64,000 nucleotides of DNA from Prolixibacteraceae bacterium (GCA_003506435.1 DOAQ01000025.1:107357-171356); one strand, 5' to 3'; positions 17,265 to 26,509 are shown, numbered from the stretch's first letter. Numbers and translations: made by a program. Notes: generated by a model not told the origin, from the sequence alone.

Positions 17265-18833
17265 TTAATAATACGTTTTTATGCCTGGATCAACCGTTGA
17301 ATATACGACAGCATCTTCAGCATAAACCCGGTAACCTTCAGGAATATTCCGGGCTTTCAGTGTGATGCTGTGCCCTTTTTCCGGAAGCTCGTATTGCCAG
17401 GCCACATCATGGCGGCGAAGCAGAGATGAGGTGGGCATCTTAACTGTCTCAAGAAGCTGTCCGTCAGCAAAAACATCCACTTCAAGAACAATGTCGGGTT
17501 GTTGACTTTCTTTATGAGCGCTTCCGGTTACTACAAAACCGCATCCTTTTATTTCGAATGATATTTCAGAATTTTTAGTGGAGAGCCATTTATTCAGCTT
17601 TTGCCGTTCTGTCGGAAATAGACCATTGAAGGCTGCTTCAAGCGGAACCGATTGCGGAGTCTGATATTTGATCATCAAGTTTTCACCTTCTTCTTTTCCT
17701 CCGTTCTTTTTGATCATTTCAAAAGCATGACGATAACCAATATCGTACACCTTATTAAGAGACATGTTTGTATAACGAAAATTTATTTCTTCAACTTTGT
17801 TGATTCCCTTTTTCCAGAAATCGGGAATCTGACTGTATCCGATCATGGTGCCTAATATTCCTGCAGCATTGGCCGGATTACAATCCGAATCGAATCCGCA
17901 GCGGGTACTTATATCTACTGTAGAGCCAAAATCGCCCTCACCATAAAGCAGACCGATCACGATGTAGGCAGCGTTAATTTTAGCATCGATATTGAATGGA
18001 ACAAAAACTCCTGCCGGACAACCTTTCTCGGAAGTCCACTTTTTCTGTGCTTCAAACCATGTACTTTTCCAATCGCCGGGATATTTTTTATGCCATTGGA
18101 TGATATTGGCAATACACTGGTGAAATTCACTTTCGGCAGGGATAGTTTTCAGTGCTTCGGATACAATTAGTTCAATATCATCATAGACGTATGCCAGAGA
18201 ATACATTGCCGCAACATAAATTCCCCCGTAAACTCCATCGCCATAATTCATAATGTGACCGATCCGGTTCCCGATTTCAATTGCCGAATTAACCATTCCC
18301 GGTGACATTAGTCCGGCAAAATCGGCCTCAATCTGAAAATCAATGTCATCGGCATGCGGATTATTTTTCCAGTGTCCTGAAGCCGGAGGCATGATCCCAT
18401 TCAGAATGTTGTAGCGGGCAGCCTGGTTGGCGTGCCACAAAGGATACTCAGCATGTGCAAAAGCCAGTGCATGAAGGGAATCAGGTGCATCCAGACCATA
18501 TTTTTCAAACGTTTCCACGAAGGTCATATCCATATAGACGTCATCGTATAAACCCGGATGATTTTCATACCACCAAAGGATCTTGTTTTCATCCCAGGGG
18601 ATCGGAACATGATCATTAATCATCGTTCCGTTCCACCGAAACTCAGTGGGGCCGCCATAAGTGCACCCAATGACCTGGCCTGCCCAGCCTCCCTTTAGTT
18701 TGTCCTGCAATTTTGCTTTACTGATAATAACCGTATCTGAGCCGGACAATAGTTTCTCTTTCGGCAAATGACTTGAACAGGATATGGCGACTATAAAAGG
18801 TGTAATTAAAATAGATTTCAGGAATAGTTTCAT
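17265..18833 (-). CDS. ADP-ribosylglycohydrolase-family lipoprotein
   Basis: A 522-residue protein with a lipoprotein signal (lipobox IVAISC, Cys19) and an ADP-ribosylglycohydrolase/crystallin J1 fold from about residue 45: DKLKGGWAGQVIGCTYGGPTEF, the metal-binding DDVYMDMTFVE acid cluster and the second cluster TRCGFDSDCNPANAAGILG. The C-terminal 110 residues form an additional beta-rich domain. It should act in the periplasm or on the cell surface to release ribose or ADP-ribose moieties. It is the promoter-proximal gene of the ribose operon and resembles the ADP-ribosylglycohydrolase member of ribose-utilisation loci known in gut Bacteroides. Confidence 0.88.
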   Translation of the reverse strand: MKLFLKSILITPFIVAISCSSHLPKEKLLSGSDTVIISKAKLQDKLKGGWAGQVIGCTYGGPTEFRWNGTMINDHVPIPWDENKILWWYENHPGLYDDVYMDMTFVETFEKYGLDAPDSLHALAFAHAEYPLWHANQAARYNILNGIMPPASGHWKNNPHADDIDFQIEADFAGLMSPGMVNSAIEIGNRIGHIMNYGDGVYGGIYVAAMYSLAYVYDDIELIVSEALKTIPAESEFHQCIANIIQWHKKYPGDWKSTWFEAQKKWTSEKGCPAGVFVPFNIDAKINAAYIVIGLLYGEGDFGSTVDISTRCGFDSDCNPANAAGILGTMIGYSQIPDFWKKGINKVEEINFRYTNMSLNKVYDIGYRHAFEMIKKNGGKEEGENLMIKYQTPQSVPLEAAFNGLFPTERQKLNKWLSTKNSEISFEIKGCGFVVTGSAHKESQQPDIVLEVDVFADGQLLETVKMPTSSLLRRHDVAWQYELPEKGHSITLKARNIPEGYRVYAEDAVVYSTVDPGIKTYY

Positions 18834-18940
18834 TGCGTCAGTTTTAGGTAAATATTCTTGTTTCGGTCTGAAAAAAGTAAATAGTGCATTTAAGCTATAC
18901 TTTCAGAAATGCAATTACAAACTTAAAAACAAAATTGATT

Positions 18941-18958
18941 TGTACAAACGTTTGTGCA
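18941..18958. promoter_or_regulatory. LacI-type operator O1, ribose operon side
   Basis: Near-perfect 18-base palindrome TGTACAAACGTTTGTGCA (one mismatched pair), with the AAACGTTT centre typical of LacI/GalR operators. It lies about 108 bases upstream of the ADP-ribosylglycohydrolase start. Its centre is 113 bases from that of O2. Confidence 0.8.
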
Positions 18959-19021
18959 TTGTTTTGTTGTTTTGTCTCAATCTCGTTTTATTCACTCAAT
19001 CTGAGTCTTTCCATTTAATAT

Positions 19022-19029
19022 TACTTTTG
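19022..19029 (+). promoter_or_regulatory. -7 box of the LacI regulator gene
   Basis: TACTTTTG matches TAnnTTTG, 51 bases upstream of the ATG at 19080. Transcription would start near 19036, just upstream of operator O2, consistent with autorepression. Confidence 0.55.
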
Positions 19030-19050
19030 AGACGCAATATAAATCTGTAT

Positions 19051-19074
19051 GTTTGTATAAACGTTTGTACAAAC
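19051..19074. promoter_or_regulatory. LacI-type operator O2, regulator side
   Basis: 24-base palindrome with a single mismatched pair, centred on AAACGTTT between 19062 and 19063. It shares the TTTGTAnAAACGTTTGT core with O1 and ends 5 bases before the regulator start codon. Confidence 0.82.
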
Positions 19075-19079
19075 TGCTC

Positions 19080-20099
19080 ATGTCAACTCAAAAAGTAAAT
19101 ATTAACGATATTGCCAAAAAGGCCGGATTATCGATCACTACCGTATCAAGGGTTTTGAATGGTAAAGCTGAACAATACCGGATTGGTAAGGAATCACAGG
19201 AAAAAATTAAAAAAGCAGCGAAGGAATTAAATTATGTCCCCAACCAGTTTGCTGCAAACCTGAGGACAGGAAGAAGCAACACCATCGCGTTGATTGTTCC
19301 TTCATTAAACAACCCTTTCTTTGCCGGGATTGCCAGCCGGATAAATACGGAAGTCCGGAAATTCGGGTACATTACCATTATCGGTGACAGCGATGAAAAT
19401 CAGGAAATTGAAAAAATGGAGTTGCAGCAACTGATTTCCAGAAATATTGAAGGATTGATAATCGTCCCCTGCGGAAACGAATGGGAACATATCAAACAGG
19501 TATACGATCAAGGTCTTCCGATCATTTGTATTGACCGCTATTTTGAAGAACTTGACCTGCCTTTTGTTTCCACAGACAATTACGATGGCGCTTATTCGGC
19601 AACAAAATACCTTATTGAAAACGGACATTCTGCAATCACCTGTATTCAGGGGGTTCGCCAATCGACGCCAAATAAACGAAGGGTAAACGGGTATATGGAT
19701 GCGATGCACGAAGCAGGTATCGTTAACTGTGGCGTAGTTGGCGATGATTTTAGCGTGCAAAACGGATATTTGGAAACCAAACTGTTGCTTCAGCAAAAAA
19801 ACAGGCCGACTGCAATTTTTGCCTTCAGCAATACCATTGCGATGGGCTGCATAAAAGCATTTAAAGAAGAAAAGGTGCGTATTCCTGCCGATATTTCACT
19901 GATAACATTCGACGATCATCCCTATCTCGATTATCTGGCAACTCCGCTTACGTGTATTGCCCAGCCGGTGAGCGACATCAGTAAGATTGCCATCAAATTT
20001 CTTTTTTCGAGATTGAATAACAGCGATGAAACCAAAACACAACAGGTGCTTTTGAAACCAAAGCTGAAAATTAAAGAATCGGTACGAAGAATTAGTTAA
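19080..20099 (+). CDS. LacI-family transcriptional regulator of the ribose operon
   Basis: A 339-residue repressor: N-terminal LacI helix-turn-helix (VNINDIAKKAGLSITTVSRVLNGK, residues 5-28) and a periplasmic-binding-protein-like effector domain (IALIVPSLNNPFFAGIASRI; FDDHPYLDYLATPLTCIAQP). It is divergent from the ADP-ribosylglycohydrolase-ribokinase-permease operon and separated from it by two matched operators, so it almost certainly controls that operon and itself; the inducer would be ribose or a ribose derivative. The ATG at 19080 was chosen because an upstream in-frame TTG start would place operator O2 inside the coding region. Confidence 0.93.
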   Translation: MSTQKVNINDIAKKAGLSITTVSRVLNGKAEQYRIGKESQEKIKKAAKELNYVPNQFAANLRTGRSNTIALIVPSLNNPFFAGIASRINTEVRKFGYITIIGDSDENQEIEKMELQQLISRNIEGLIIVPCGNEWEHIKQVYDQGLPIICIDRYFEELDLPFVSTDNYDGAYSATKYLIENGHSAITCIQGVRQSTPNKRRVNGYMDAMHEAGIVNCGVVGDDFSVQNGYLETKLLLQQKNRPTAIFAFSNTIAMGCIKAFKEEKVRIPADISLITFDDHPYLDYLATPLTCIAQPVSDISKIAIKFLFSRLNNSDETKTQQVLLKPKLKIKESVRRIS

Positions 20100-20125
20100 C
20101 CACCTTTTACTGATTCTTTTTGTTC

Positions 20126-21334
20126 TTAATCTTTCCGGTACGTATTCCCGGGATAGGCTTTCAATCCTGCTTCCAGAATTTTCAGGCAGATAGCCAAATC
20201 CGATTTTTTCAGCACGTAGGCAAGCCGCACTTCGTCTCTCCCGTAGCCCGGCGTGGTATAAAACCCGGAGGCTGGTGCCATAAAAAGTGTTTGGTTTTCG
20301 TATTCAAAATCGCTGAGCAACCATGCGCAAAATTTGTCCGAATCGTCGACCGGCAATCTGGCGACGGTATAAAAAGCACCCATCGGGATGGGAGAATATA
20401 CGCCTTCAATGCGGTTGAGCCCGTCGATCAGGAATTTCCGGCGTTCGACATACTCGTTGTATGAGTCCATCAGGTAATCTTCTGTTCCTTCGAGCGAAGC
20501 TTCGGCTGCAATTTGTCCGATTAACGGAGGGCTTAAACGGGCCTGGCAGAATTTCATCACATTTTTGCGGACTTCCTTATTTTTGGTTAAAAGGGCGCCG
20601 ACACGTATTCCACATTCACTGTAACGTTTCGAAACGGAGTCGATCAGAATGACATTCTGCTCAATACCTTCGAGATGAAATGCAGAAATATAGGGAGCCC
20701 CGGTATAACAAAACTCGCGGTATACTTCGTCGGAAAACAGGAACAGGTCGTGTTTCTTCACGAGGTCGCGAATTTTATTCATTTCCTCGCGGGTATACAG
20801 ATAGCCTGTCGGGTTGTTGGGGTTACAGATCATCATTCCCTTGGTTTTCGGAGTGATCAGCTTTTCGAATTCCTCAATCGGGGGAAGTGCAAATCCTTCT
20901 TCTATTTTAGCGGGTATCGACTTGATCTCGGCCCCGGCAACAATGGCAAATGCTTCGTAGTTGGCATACGCCGGTTCGGGAACGATGATCTCGTCGCCCG
21001 GATCGAGGCACGACATGAAAGCAAAAGTAACCGCTTCGCTTCCGCCTGTTGTTATAATGATGTCTTCAACGTCAACATTGATTTTGAATTTGTGATAATA
21101 TCCTACCAGCTTTTGCCGCAATGAAAGAATTCCTTCACTGGGAGAATACTCCAAAATTGATCGTTGAATGTTGCGTATCGCTTCCAACGCTTTTTCGGGA
21201 GTAGGCAAATCGGGCTGACCGATATTCAAATGATAAACTTTTCGTCCTTTTTCTTTGGCTTTATTGGCCAGGGGCACTAATTTCCTGATGGGCGAATCAG
21301 GCATTATATTACCACGTTTCGATGTTGAAGGCAT
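20126..21334 (-). CDS. Pyridoxal-phosphate aminotransferase, class I/II
   Basis: A 402-residue fold-type I aminotransferase of the aspartate aminotransferase group. Visible: the substrate-binding LNIGQPDLPTPEKAL, the glycine turn TTGGSEAVTFAF, NPNNPTGYLYTREE with the PLP-binding Asn, SDEVYREFCY, and the Schiff-base Lys in IDSVSKRYSECGIRVG. DEVRLAYVL carries the Arg that grips the substrate carboxylate. Substrate specificity cannot be set by eye. The ATG at 21334 is chosen over an upstream TTG because the conserved sequence begins there. Convergent with the LacI gene; no operon partner. Confidence 0.92.
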   Translation of the reverse strand: MPSTSKRGNIMPDSPIRKLVPLANKAKEKGRKVYHLNIGQPDLPTPEKALEAIRNIQRSILEYSPSEGILSLRQKLVGYYHKFKINVDVEDIIITTGGSEAVTFAFMSCLDPGDEIIVPEPAYANYEAFAIVAGAEIKSIPAKIEEGFALPPIEEFEKLITPKTKGMMICNPNNPTGYLYTREEMNKIRDLVKKHDLFLFSDEVYREFCYTGAPYISAFHLEGIEQNVILIDSVSKRYSECGIRVGALLTKNKEVRKNVMKFCQARLSPPLIGQIAAEASLEGTEDYLMDSYNEYVERRKFLIDGLNRIEGVYSPIPMGAFYTVARLPVDDSDKFCAWLLSDFEYENQTLFMAPASGFYTTPGYGRDEVRLAYVLKKSDLAICLKILEAGLKAYPGNTYRKD

Positions 21335-21566
21335 TTTTTCAAAAAAATAAAAAGTAAGTCGGCAAATATACAATTATCAATTTTAAATAGTATCATTTGT
21401 TTTTAGTTTAAATCGCAGCCTTTTCTTTTTTAACATTGGCTGCTGTTATTACCGCAAAAGATTTCCGAACCGTCGAATCTTTCCGCAGGTTCATCTATAT
21501 TTTTTTCATTTGCAGCAACACGAAACTACTTTTATCTTCACAAACGAATATCTACATTTCCCGGAC

Positions 21567-22619
21567 ATGACTAAAAAAAAGATTCTCAACATATTTCTGC
21601 ATATTCTTGCCTGGTCAATTTATCTTTTCCTGCCCAATATTACTACGGAACAGGAATTCGAATGGAGCCGCTTTGTCCTGCGAAACAAGGAAATTGTTTT
21701 ACTGGTGATTTATTTCTATCTGAATATTTACCTGATCATCCCGAAATTTTTGGAGAATAAGAAAATAGGCTGGTTCATTGCTTCAACACTTGCGTTATTT
21801 ACAGCGTATGTTATTGCAGAACCGGCAATCGATGTCCTTGTCTTTAAAAAATTCATCCCTGAAATGGATGGTGGCTTCCGCGAATTCCGGAACCGGGTTG
21901 TTGAACGCGGGTATCATATTTCGATGCGTGGAATATTCCGGAATATTGGTCAGATTGCGTTTTTCTTTGCAGTAGGTACCGGCTGGAAAGTGTATCAGCG
22001 CTGGCGGCTGGAAGAGAAACAAAAAGATCTGGCTCAGAAAGAACGTTTGGCAGCCGAGCTTTCGCTACTGAAATCGCAAGTCAGCCCTCATTTTCTTTTC
22101 AACTCGCTGAACAGTATTTATTCGCTGACGGTGCAGCAATCGGACAGAGCGCCACTTGCTGTGGTAAAACTCTCGGAATTGCTCCGGTACATGATTTACC
22201 AGGCCAACAGGGAATTTGTTACGCTTTCGGAAGAACTGAATTACATCGAAAATTTTATTGAGCTTCAAAAGCTGCGCCTGGCAAGCGACATGAATATAAA
22301 TTTTGAAGTGAACGTTCAAAACAAATCGGCGGAGATTGAACCCATGCTGCTGATCCCGATCATCGAAAACACCTTCAAACACGGTATCAGTTATAAAGAC
22401 CCTTCGGAAATTGTTATTCGTATCGACGAACACGACAAACGGCTGAACCTGCACACCAGCAACCGCATTTTCCAGAAGAAAAAAACAGAAAGTTCAGGCT
22501 TCGGGCTCGAAAATCTGAAAAAACGACTTACCTTACGGTACCTGGGATCATACAGTCTAAATATTGAAGAAAAAGAGAAACAATACATTGTTGATTTCAG
22601 TCTAAAACTTGGACAATGA
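21567..22619 (+). CDS. LytS/YehU-type sensor histidine kinase
   Basis: A 350-residue membrane kinase with four or so hydrophobic segments in the N-terminal half, a short coiled coil (RWRLEEKQKDLAQKERLAAE), then a His_kinase domain with SQVSPHFLFNSLNSIYSL, where the His is the phosphorylation site, and a C-terminal ATPase region with IENTFKHGIS and FGLENLKKRL. There is no periplasmic sensor domain, so it probably senses a membrane signal. The stop codon overlaps the start of the LytTR response regulator by 4 bases, giving a translationally coupled two-component pair. Confidence 0.94.
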   Translation: MTKKKILNIFLHILAWSIYLFLPNITTEQEFEWSRFVLRNKEIVLLVIYFYLNIYLIIPKFLENKKIGWFIASTLALFTAYVIAEPAIDVLVFKKFIPEMDGGFREFRNRVVERGYHISMRGIFRNIGQIAFFFAVGTGWKVYQRWRLEEKQKDLAQKERLAAELSLLKSQVSPHFLFNSLNSIYSLTVQQSDRAPLAVVKLSELLRYMIYQANREFVTLSEELNYIENFIELQKLRLASDMNINFEVNVQNKSAEIEPMLLIPIIENTFKHGISYKDPSEIVIRIDEHDKRLNLHTSNRIFQKKKTESSGFGLENLKKRLTLRYLGSYSLNIEEKEKQYIVDFSLKLGQ

Positions 22620-23323
22620 TTCGATGTGTAGCAATTGACGATGAACCCCTGGCGCTCGATATCGTTTGCGATTTTGCGCGGCGGGTACCCTTTTTAAATC
22701 TAAAAGAACGCTTTACCAGCGCGTTCAAGGCCATCGAATATCTCCAACATGAAGAAATCGACCTGATTTTTCTGGATATTCAGATGCCCGACATTACCGG
22801 CATCGAATTTCTGAACAGCCTTGAAACCAAGCCGCAGGTAATTTTCACCACAGCTTATTCGGAGTACGCACTGGAAGGGTTTAACCTGCGTGCAGCCGAC
22901 TATTTGCTAAAACCTTTCCTGTTCGAGCGGTTTATGCAGGCAGTACTCCGGGCCAAGGAACTGATTGATGCCCGCAATAAAAGTATAAACGGAAACCCCG
23001 ACTATTTTTTTGTGAAGGCCAATTACCAAATGGAAAAAGTTAATTTCAACAATATTCTGTTTATCGAAGGACTGAAAGACTACCTGATCATCAAAAAAAG
23101 CGACGGGACGAATGTAGTGGCGCATAAAAGCATGAAAACCATTCTGGAAGAACTTCCGCCCGATAAGTTTATGCGGGTCCACCGGTCGTTTATTATTTCG
23201 TTGGAAAAGATTGATGCGCTTGGCAAAAACCACGTGACCATCGGGAAAAACAAAATACCGATCAGCGAATTTTATCGCGACGAGTTCAATAAATTTCTGG
23301 AGCGGAACAATATTCAGATGTAA
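22616..23323 (+). CDS. LytTR-family response regulator
   Basis: A 235-residue regulator: receiver domain at residues 1-120 (AIDDEPLAL acidic pocket, phosphoacceptor Asp in LIFLDIQMPDITG, TTAY, YLLKPF lysine) and a LytTR DNA-binding domain at about 130-232 (YFFVKANYQMEKVNFNNILFIEGLKDYL; FMRVHRSFIISLEKIDAL). It overlaps the kinase gene by 4 bases and is its cognate partner. Target genes are not evident from position. Confidence 0.95.
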   Translation: MIRCVAIDDEPLALDIVCDFARRVPFLNLKERFTSAFKAIEYLQHEEIDLIFLDIQMPDITGIEFLNSLETKPQVIFTTAYSEYALEGFNLRAADYLLKPFLFERFMQAVLRAKELIDARNKSINGNPDYFFVKANYQMEKVNFNNILFIEGLKDYLIIKKSDGTNVVAHKSMKTILEELPPDKFMRVHRSFIISLEKIDALGKNHVTIGKNKIPISEFYRDEFNKFLERNNIQM

Positions 23324-23609
23324 AGCGGAGAAATTCCAAATTCCAAGTTCCAAAAAAACAGTCGGGAGCGGGAAGAAGTGTTCAGTGTCCGGTCACAGTA
23401 TTCAGAAAAAGTTACTGGTTATTGGCAGCCAGCAGCCAGCAGTCAGCGACAAGTTACCAGTTGCTTTTCTAACAATTCAACCATTTAGCAATCACGCAAT
23501 TTTCTGAAATCAGAAACCGGTTCCGAATCGTATTTAACCGCTATCTCTTAAAAAAGCCATTCTGCATTCGGCAACTTTGTTATCTTTGCCCATTCAATTA
23601 AGCAAGTTC
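23324..23609. other. Low-complexity spacer with short tandem motifs
   Basis: 286 bases. It holds AATTCCAAATTCCAAGTTCC at 23334-23353 and a CAGCCAGCAGCCAGCAGTCAG run at 23428-23448, both simple degenerate repeats. Near the right end, TATCTTTG at 23581-23588 matches the -7 promoter consensus for the next gene. Confidence 0.6.
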
Positions 23610-24299
23610 ATGGAGTATATTTTAATATATGGCATCGGATTTTTGGCCCAAATACTGTTCTTTGCACGTACCATTGCCCAATGGGTAAAATCCGAGCACG
23701 AAGGAAGAGTTATTTCGCCCAATTTATTCTGGCAAATCAGTCTGGCCGGATCGGTTTGCATGTTAATATACGGAATACTGCGCGATGATGCGGCTATTGT
23801 AATCGGGCAAATGCTGGTTTATTTTATATACATCCGCAACCTGCAACTTAAAAATGCATGGAATACCATGCCGCTCATATTGCGTATCGTTATCTTTCTT
23901 ACACCACCGGTCATTTTATTTTTCCTTTTCACCCAAACCGATTACACGATCGACACGTTTCTGAAAAACGAAGATAATCCCCTCTTTCTTATGATCTGGG
24001 GAATTGCTGCCCAGATTGTATTTATCTCGCGGTTCTTTTATCAATGGCTCTATTCCGAAAACCGGAACGAATCACTGCTTCCGATGGGTTTCTGGATTAT
24101 CAGTATTATCGGCTCGTCCATGAATTTTACCTATGCTATCTTCAGGCTCGACCCGGTTTTGTTTGCAGCCCACACGTTAAGCATGGTTATTTACCTGCGT
24201 AATATCCTGATCCTTCTGAACAAGAAAAGTTTATTCAGTAAAATCAACATTCCGTTTGTTAACAGGCTGATTCATACGATTTCAAAAAGAATCAAGTGA
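23610..24299 (+). CDS. Membrane protein with two LAB_N (lipid A biosynthesis N-terminal-like) domains
   Basis: A 229-residue polytopic protein. The sequence contains two similar halves, each starting with a hydrophobic segment followed by an ARTIAQW or SRFFYQW motif and a PNLFWQISLAGSVCMLIYG or PMGFWIISIIGSSMNFTYA motif: two tandem LAB_N (PF07578-type) units. In other bacteria this small domain is attached to lipid A or glycosyl-modifying enzymes; here it stands alone as a duplicated unit. The following gene encodes a nucleotide-sugar epimerase 18 bases downstream, supporting a role in envelope glycolipid modification. Mechanism unknown. Confidence 0.85.
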   Translation: MEYILIYGIGFLAQILFFARTIAQWVKSEHEGRVISPNLFWQISLAGSVCMLIYGILRDDAAIVIGQMLVYFIYIRNLQLKNAWNTMPLILRIVIFLTPPVILFFLFTQTDYTIDTFLKNEDNPLFLMIWGIAAQIVFISRFFYQWLYSENRNESLLPMGFWIISIIGSSMNFTYAIFRLDPVLFAAHTLSMVIYLRNILILLNKKSLFSKINIPFVNRLIHTISKRIK

Positions 24300-24317
24300 T
24301 TTCAGGATAAAACAAGA

Positions 24318-25286
24318 ATGATGGCAAACATAGTAGTCACCGGATGTGCCGGTTTTATCGGCTCACATCTTTCAGAAAAACTAATTGAACAGGGAAACCG
24401 GGTGATTGGCATCGACAATTTCGACCCGTTTTACGACAAAACAATTAAACTCCGTAACCTGGAGCAGTTGAAAAAATCGCCGAATTTCATTTTCCGGGAA
24501 CTTGATCTGTCCGATTCCTCCAAACTGAAAAAAGGTATGGAAAACCAACCTGTCGATCTGATCATTCATCTGGCGGGGAAAGCCGGGGTACGCCCGTCTA
24601 TCGAAGACCCGCAGGGGTACATCCGGGCCAACATTGTGGCTACCCAGAATATTCTCAACCTGATGAAGGAAAAGGGAATCAAAAAGCTGGCTTTTGCTTC
24701 GTCGTCGTCGGTTTACGGGAATACCAAAGAAACGCCGTTTCACGAAGAAATGGATGTGAGCAACCCGATTTCGCCGTATGCTTTCACAAAAAAAGCCTGC
24801 GAACTGATTAATTACACGTATCACAGCCTGTATGGACTCGATATTGTCAACCTTCGTTTTTTTACAGTTTTCGGACCGCGCCAGCGTCCCGACCTGGCCA
24901 TTCATAAATTCACCAAATTAATTCTGAGCGGCGAACCGGTCCCCATGTTTGGCGATGGCAGCACTGCCCGTGATTATACATACTACGAAGATACGGTCGC
25001 CGGAATTATCGCTGCGGCCAATTATCTTTTCAGTAATCAAAACGTGTACGAAATCATCAATCTGGGCAACAACCAGCCGGTAAAACTAAGCGACATGATT
25101 GCGACCATTTACGATGTTTGCGGCATTGCCCCCAACATCAGGCAACTGCCCATGCAGGCCGGCGATGTGGACATTACATTTGCCAACATAGACAAGGCAA
25201 AGAAGCTACTGGGGTACAATCCGCAATATTCATTCCGGAAAGGAGTTGAGAATTTCGTGGAATGGTACAGGAAAATGAATGACTGA
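24318..25286 (+). CDS. NAD-dependent nucleotide-sugar epimerase (UDP-glucuronate 4-epimerase-like)
   Basis: A 322-residue short-chain dehydrogenase/reductase of the extended type. The NAD-binding glycine motif is VTGCAGFIGSHLSEKL; the active site contains the Ser cluster in ASSSSVYGN and the Tyr-Lys pair in YAFTKKACE. LRFFTVFGPRQRPDLAIHKFTKLI and FGDGSTARDYTY are close to those of UDP-glucuronate 4-epimerases, which make UDP-galacturonate for polysaccharides or lipid A. Operon with the double LAB_N gene. The exact sugar is not proven by sequence. Confidence 0.88.
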   Translation: MMANIVVTGCAGFIGSHLSEKLIEQGNRVIGIDNFDPFYDKTIKLRNLEQLKKSPNFIFRELDLSDSSKLKKGMENQPVDLIIHLAGKAGVRPSIEDPQGYIRANIVATQNILNLMKEKGIKKLAFASSSSVYGNTKETPFHEEMDVSNPISPYAFTKKACELINYTYHSLYGLDIVNLRFFTVFGPRQRPDLAIHKFTKLILSGEPVPMFGDGSTARDYTYYEDTVAGIIAAANYLFSNQNVYEIINLGNNQPVKLSDMIATIYDVCGIAPNIRQLPMQAGDVDITFANIDKAKKLLGYNPQYSFRKGVENFVEWYRKMND

Positions 25287-25356
25287 CAGAATAAAATCCT
25301 GATAACAAAATTTGAGTTTAAGAGTTAACAAGGGAACAACATATTTTTTCAGACTA

Positions 25357-25725
25357 TTATTCGTTGCTGCCTTTCTCCTGTTTCATAATGAGGTTAATGG
25401 TTTCCGAATGAATCCGGATCGTATTACTTAATTCATTTATACATTCTTGCTGTTTGCTTATTATGCTTAAAAAATCAGCAATGCTCTGATCCTCAAAAGA
25501 CATAGGATCACTATTGGTTTTCACATCCGTTCTCTCGTATTCTTTCAGAAAAAAATAAATGTTTTTATTTACAGCTTTTGCTATGCGTGCAAGTACCCCA
25601 ACCTTTATATCCGAAGCTTTCAATATGTTTTGAAGCGCTTGCGGTGAAACATTCATTTTCTCAGAAACCTCTTTAAAACTGACACCTGATTCAATAATTT
25701 TTTTCTTTACTTCAATCCCCCTCAT
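25357..25725 (-). CDS. XRE-like helix-turn-helix regulator
   Basis: A 122-residue protein with an N-terminal helix-turn-helix (VKKKIIESGVSFKEVSEKMN, then SPQALQNILKASDIKVGVLARIAKAV) and a C-terminal helical tail (QQECINELSNTIRIHSETINLIM) probably for dimerisation. It faces away from the three-gene accessory cluster to its right. A 20-base perfect palindrome lies 52 bases upstream of its start and is the likely operator. Regulator of unknown targets. Confidence 0.8.
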   Translation of the reverse strand: MRGIEVKKKIIESGVSFKEVSEKMNVSPQALQNILKASDIKVGVLARIAKAVNKNIYFFLKEYERTDVKTNSDPMSFEDQSIADFLSIISKQQECINELSNTIRIHSETINLIMKQEKGSNE

Positions 25726-25777
25726 CTCTCTAAAATATTTATCATCCCTTAATCAGAAACAATTATTTAATTGCATC

Positions 25778-25797
25778 TATAAACAATATTGTTTATA
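25778..25797. promoter_or_regulatory. Perfect 20-base palindrome upstream of the XRE gene
   Basis: TATAAACAATATTGTTTATA is fully self-complementary. It lies between the divergent XRE gene and the small-gene cluster, as expected for an operator bound by a dimeric repressor. AT-rich, so some palindromy by chance is possible, but 20 of 20 is strong. Confidence 0.65.
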
Positions 25798-26095
25798 TTT
25801 GTGTAGTGACTCTAAAATCTAAGGCTAATATTAGTTTGGTTTTTAAATTTCAACGTATGCAATAATGTCCTCTCAAATATATACATAATAACCAGTTTTT
25901 TAATGATTTCACTCACACTTTATGTACGAACAATATTTTGTTTTGTTTAAAAATTGCTTGCAAAACCTTAATTTATAAAATAACAGATAAAAGAAGATGA
26001 TGAGTATACTTATGGTAGCAGATAGCCAAACAAGAAATACAATGAAACAGAAATAAAGCCATACAATTATTCAATGTTCAACAAAACAGGAAATA
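25798..26095. other. Leader region before the small-gene cluster
   Basis: About 300 AT-rich bases. A 19-codon frame starting MMSILMVADSQ at 25997 is preceded by AAAAGAAG and could be a leader peptide; support is weak. No terminator or RNA element is recognised. Confidence 0.35.
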
Positions 26096-26509
26096 ATGGA
26101 GTGTTTAACTATTAAAACATGGGAACAAATACAGTTCGACAATGAAGCCTATCTGGACAATGTACTGATATATAAAAACGGCAGGAATTACTGTACCTAC
26201 AATAAAAGTGCGATGCGAATGGCCGACTCCTTTCGGGAACATCCTTTTATAATTGAGTACCTGCATGTAAACAAAAACGACTGTCTGATAAAAATAACTT
26301 TCTCTCCCAATACCTTTGAGAGTATTAAAAAAAAGTACAAAGTTATTGCTCTCCCAATGGAATCCGATCACCTGCACCGTTGGTTGGTTTATACTCAATA
26401 TCCTCCGGTTAGCGATTATAGTTATCACATCTGGTCACGGATTCTCCGCTTAGAGTTAAAAAATGCCCCGGCAATAAAAAAACAATGCGTGATGAACAGC
26501 AACGTATAG
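26096..26509 (+). CDS. Hypothetical protein, first of a three-gene cluster
   Basis: A 137-residue soluble protein that I do not recognise. It is rich in aromatic residues and histidine (YLDNVLIYKNGRNYCTYNKS; PMESDHLHRWLVYTQYPPVS; YHIWSRILRLELK). No signal peptide or membrane segment. Its end overlaps a 36-codon frame by 25 bases, which in turn ends 2 bases before the next gene, so the three are probably translated from one message. Located beside an XRE regulator in an AT-rich stretch, it looks like acquired material. Confidence 0.6.
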   Translation: MECLTIKTWEQIQFDNEAYLDNVLIYKNGRNYCTYNKSAMRMADSFREHPFIIEYLHVNKNDCLIKITFSPNTFESIKKKYKVIALPMESDHLHRWLVYTQYPPVSDYSYHIWSRILRLELKNAPAIKKQCVMNSNV

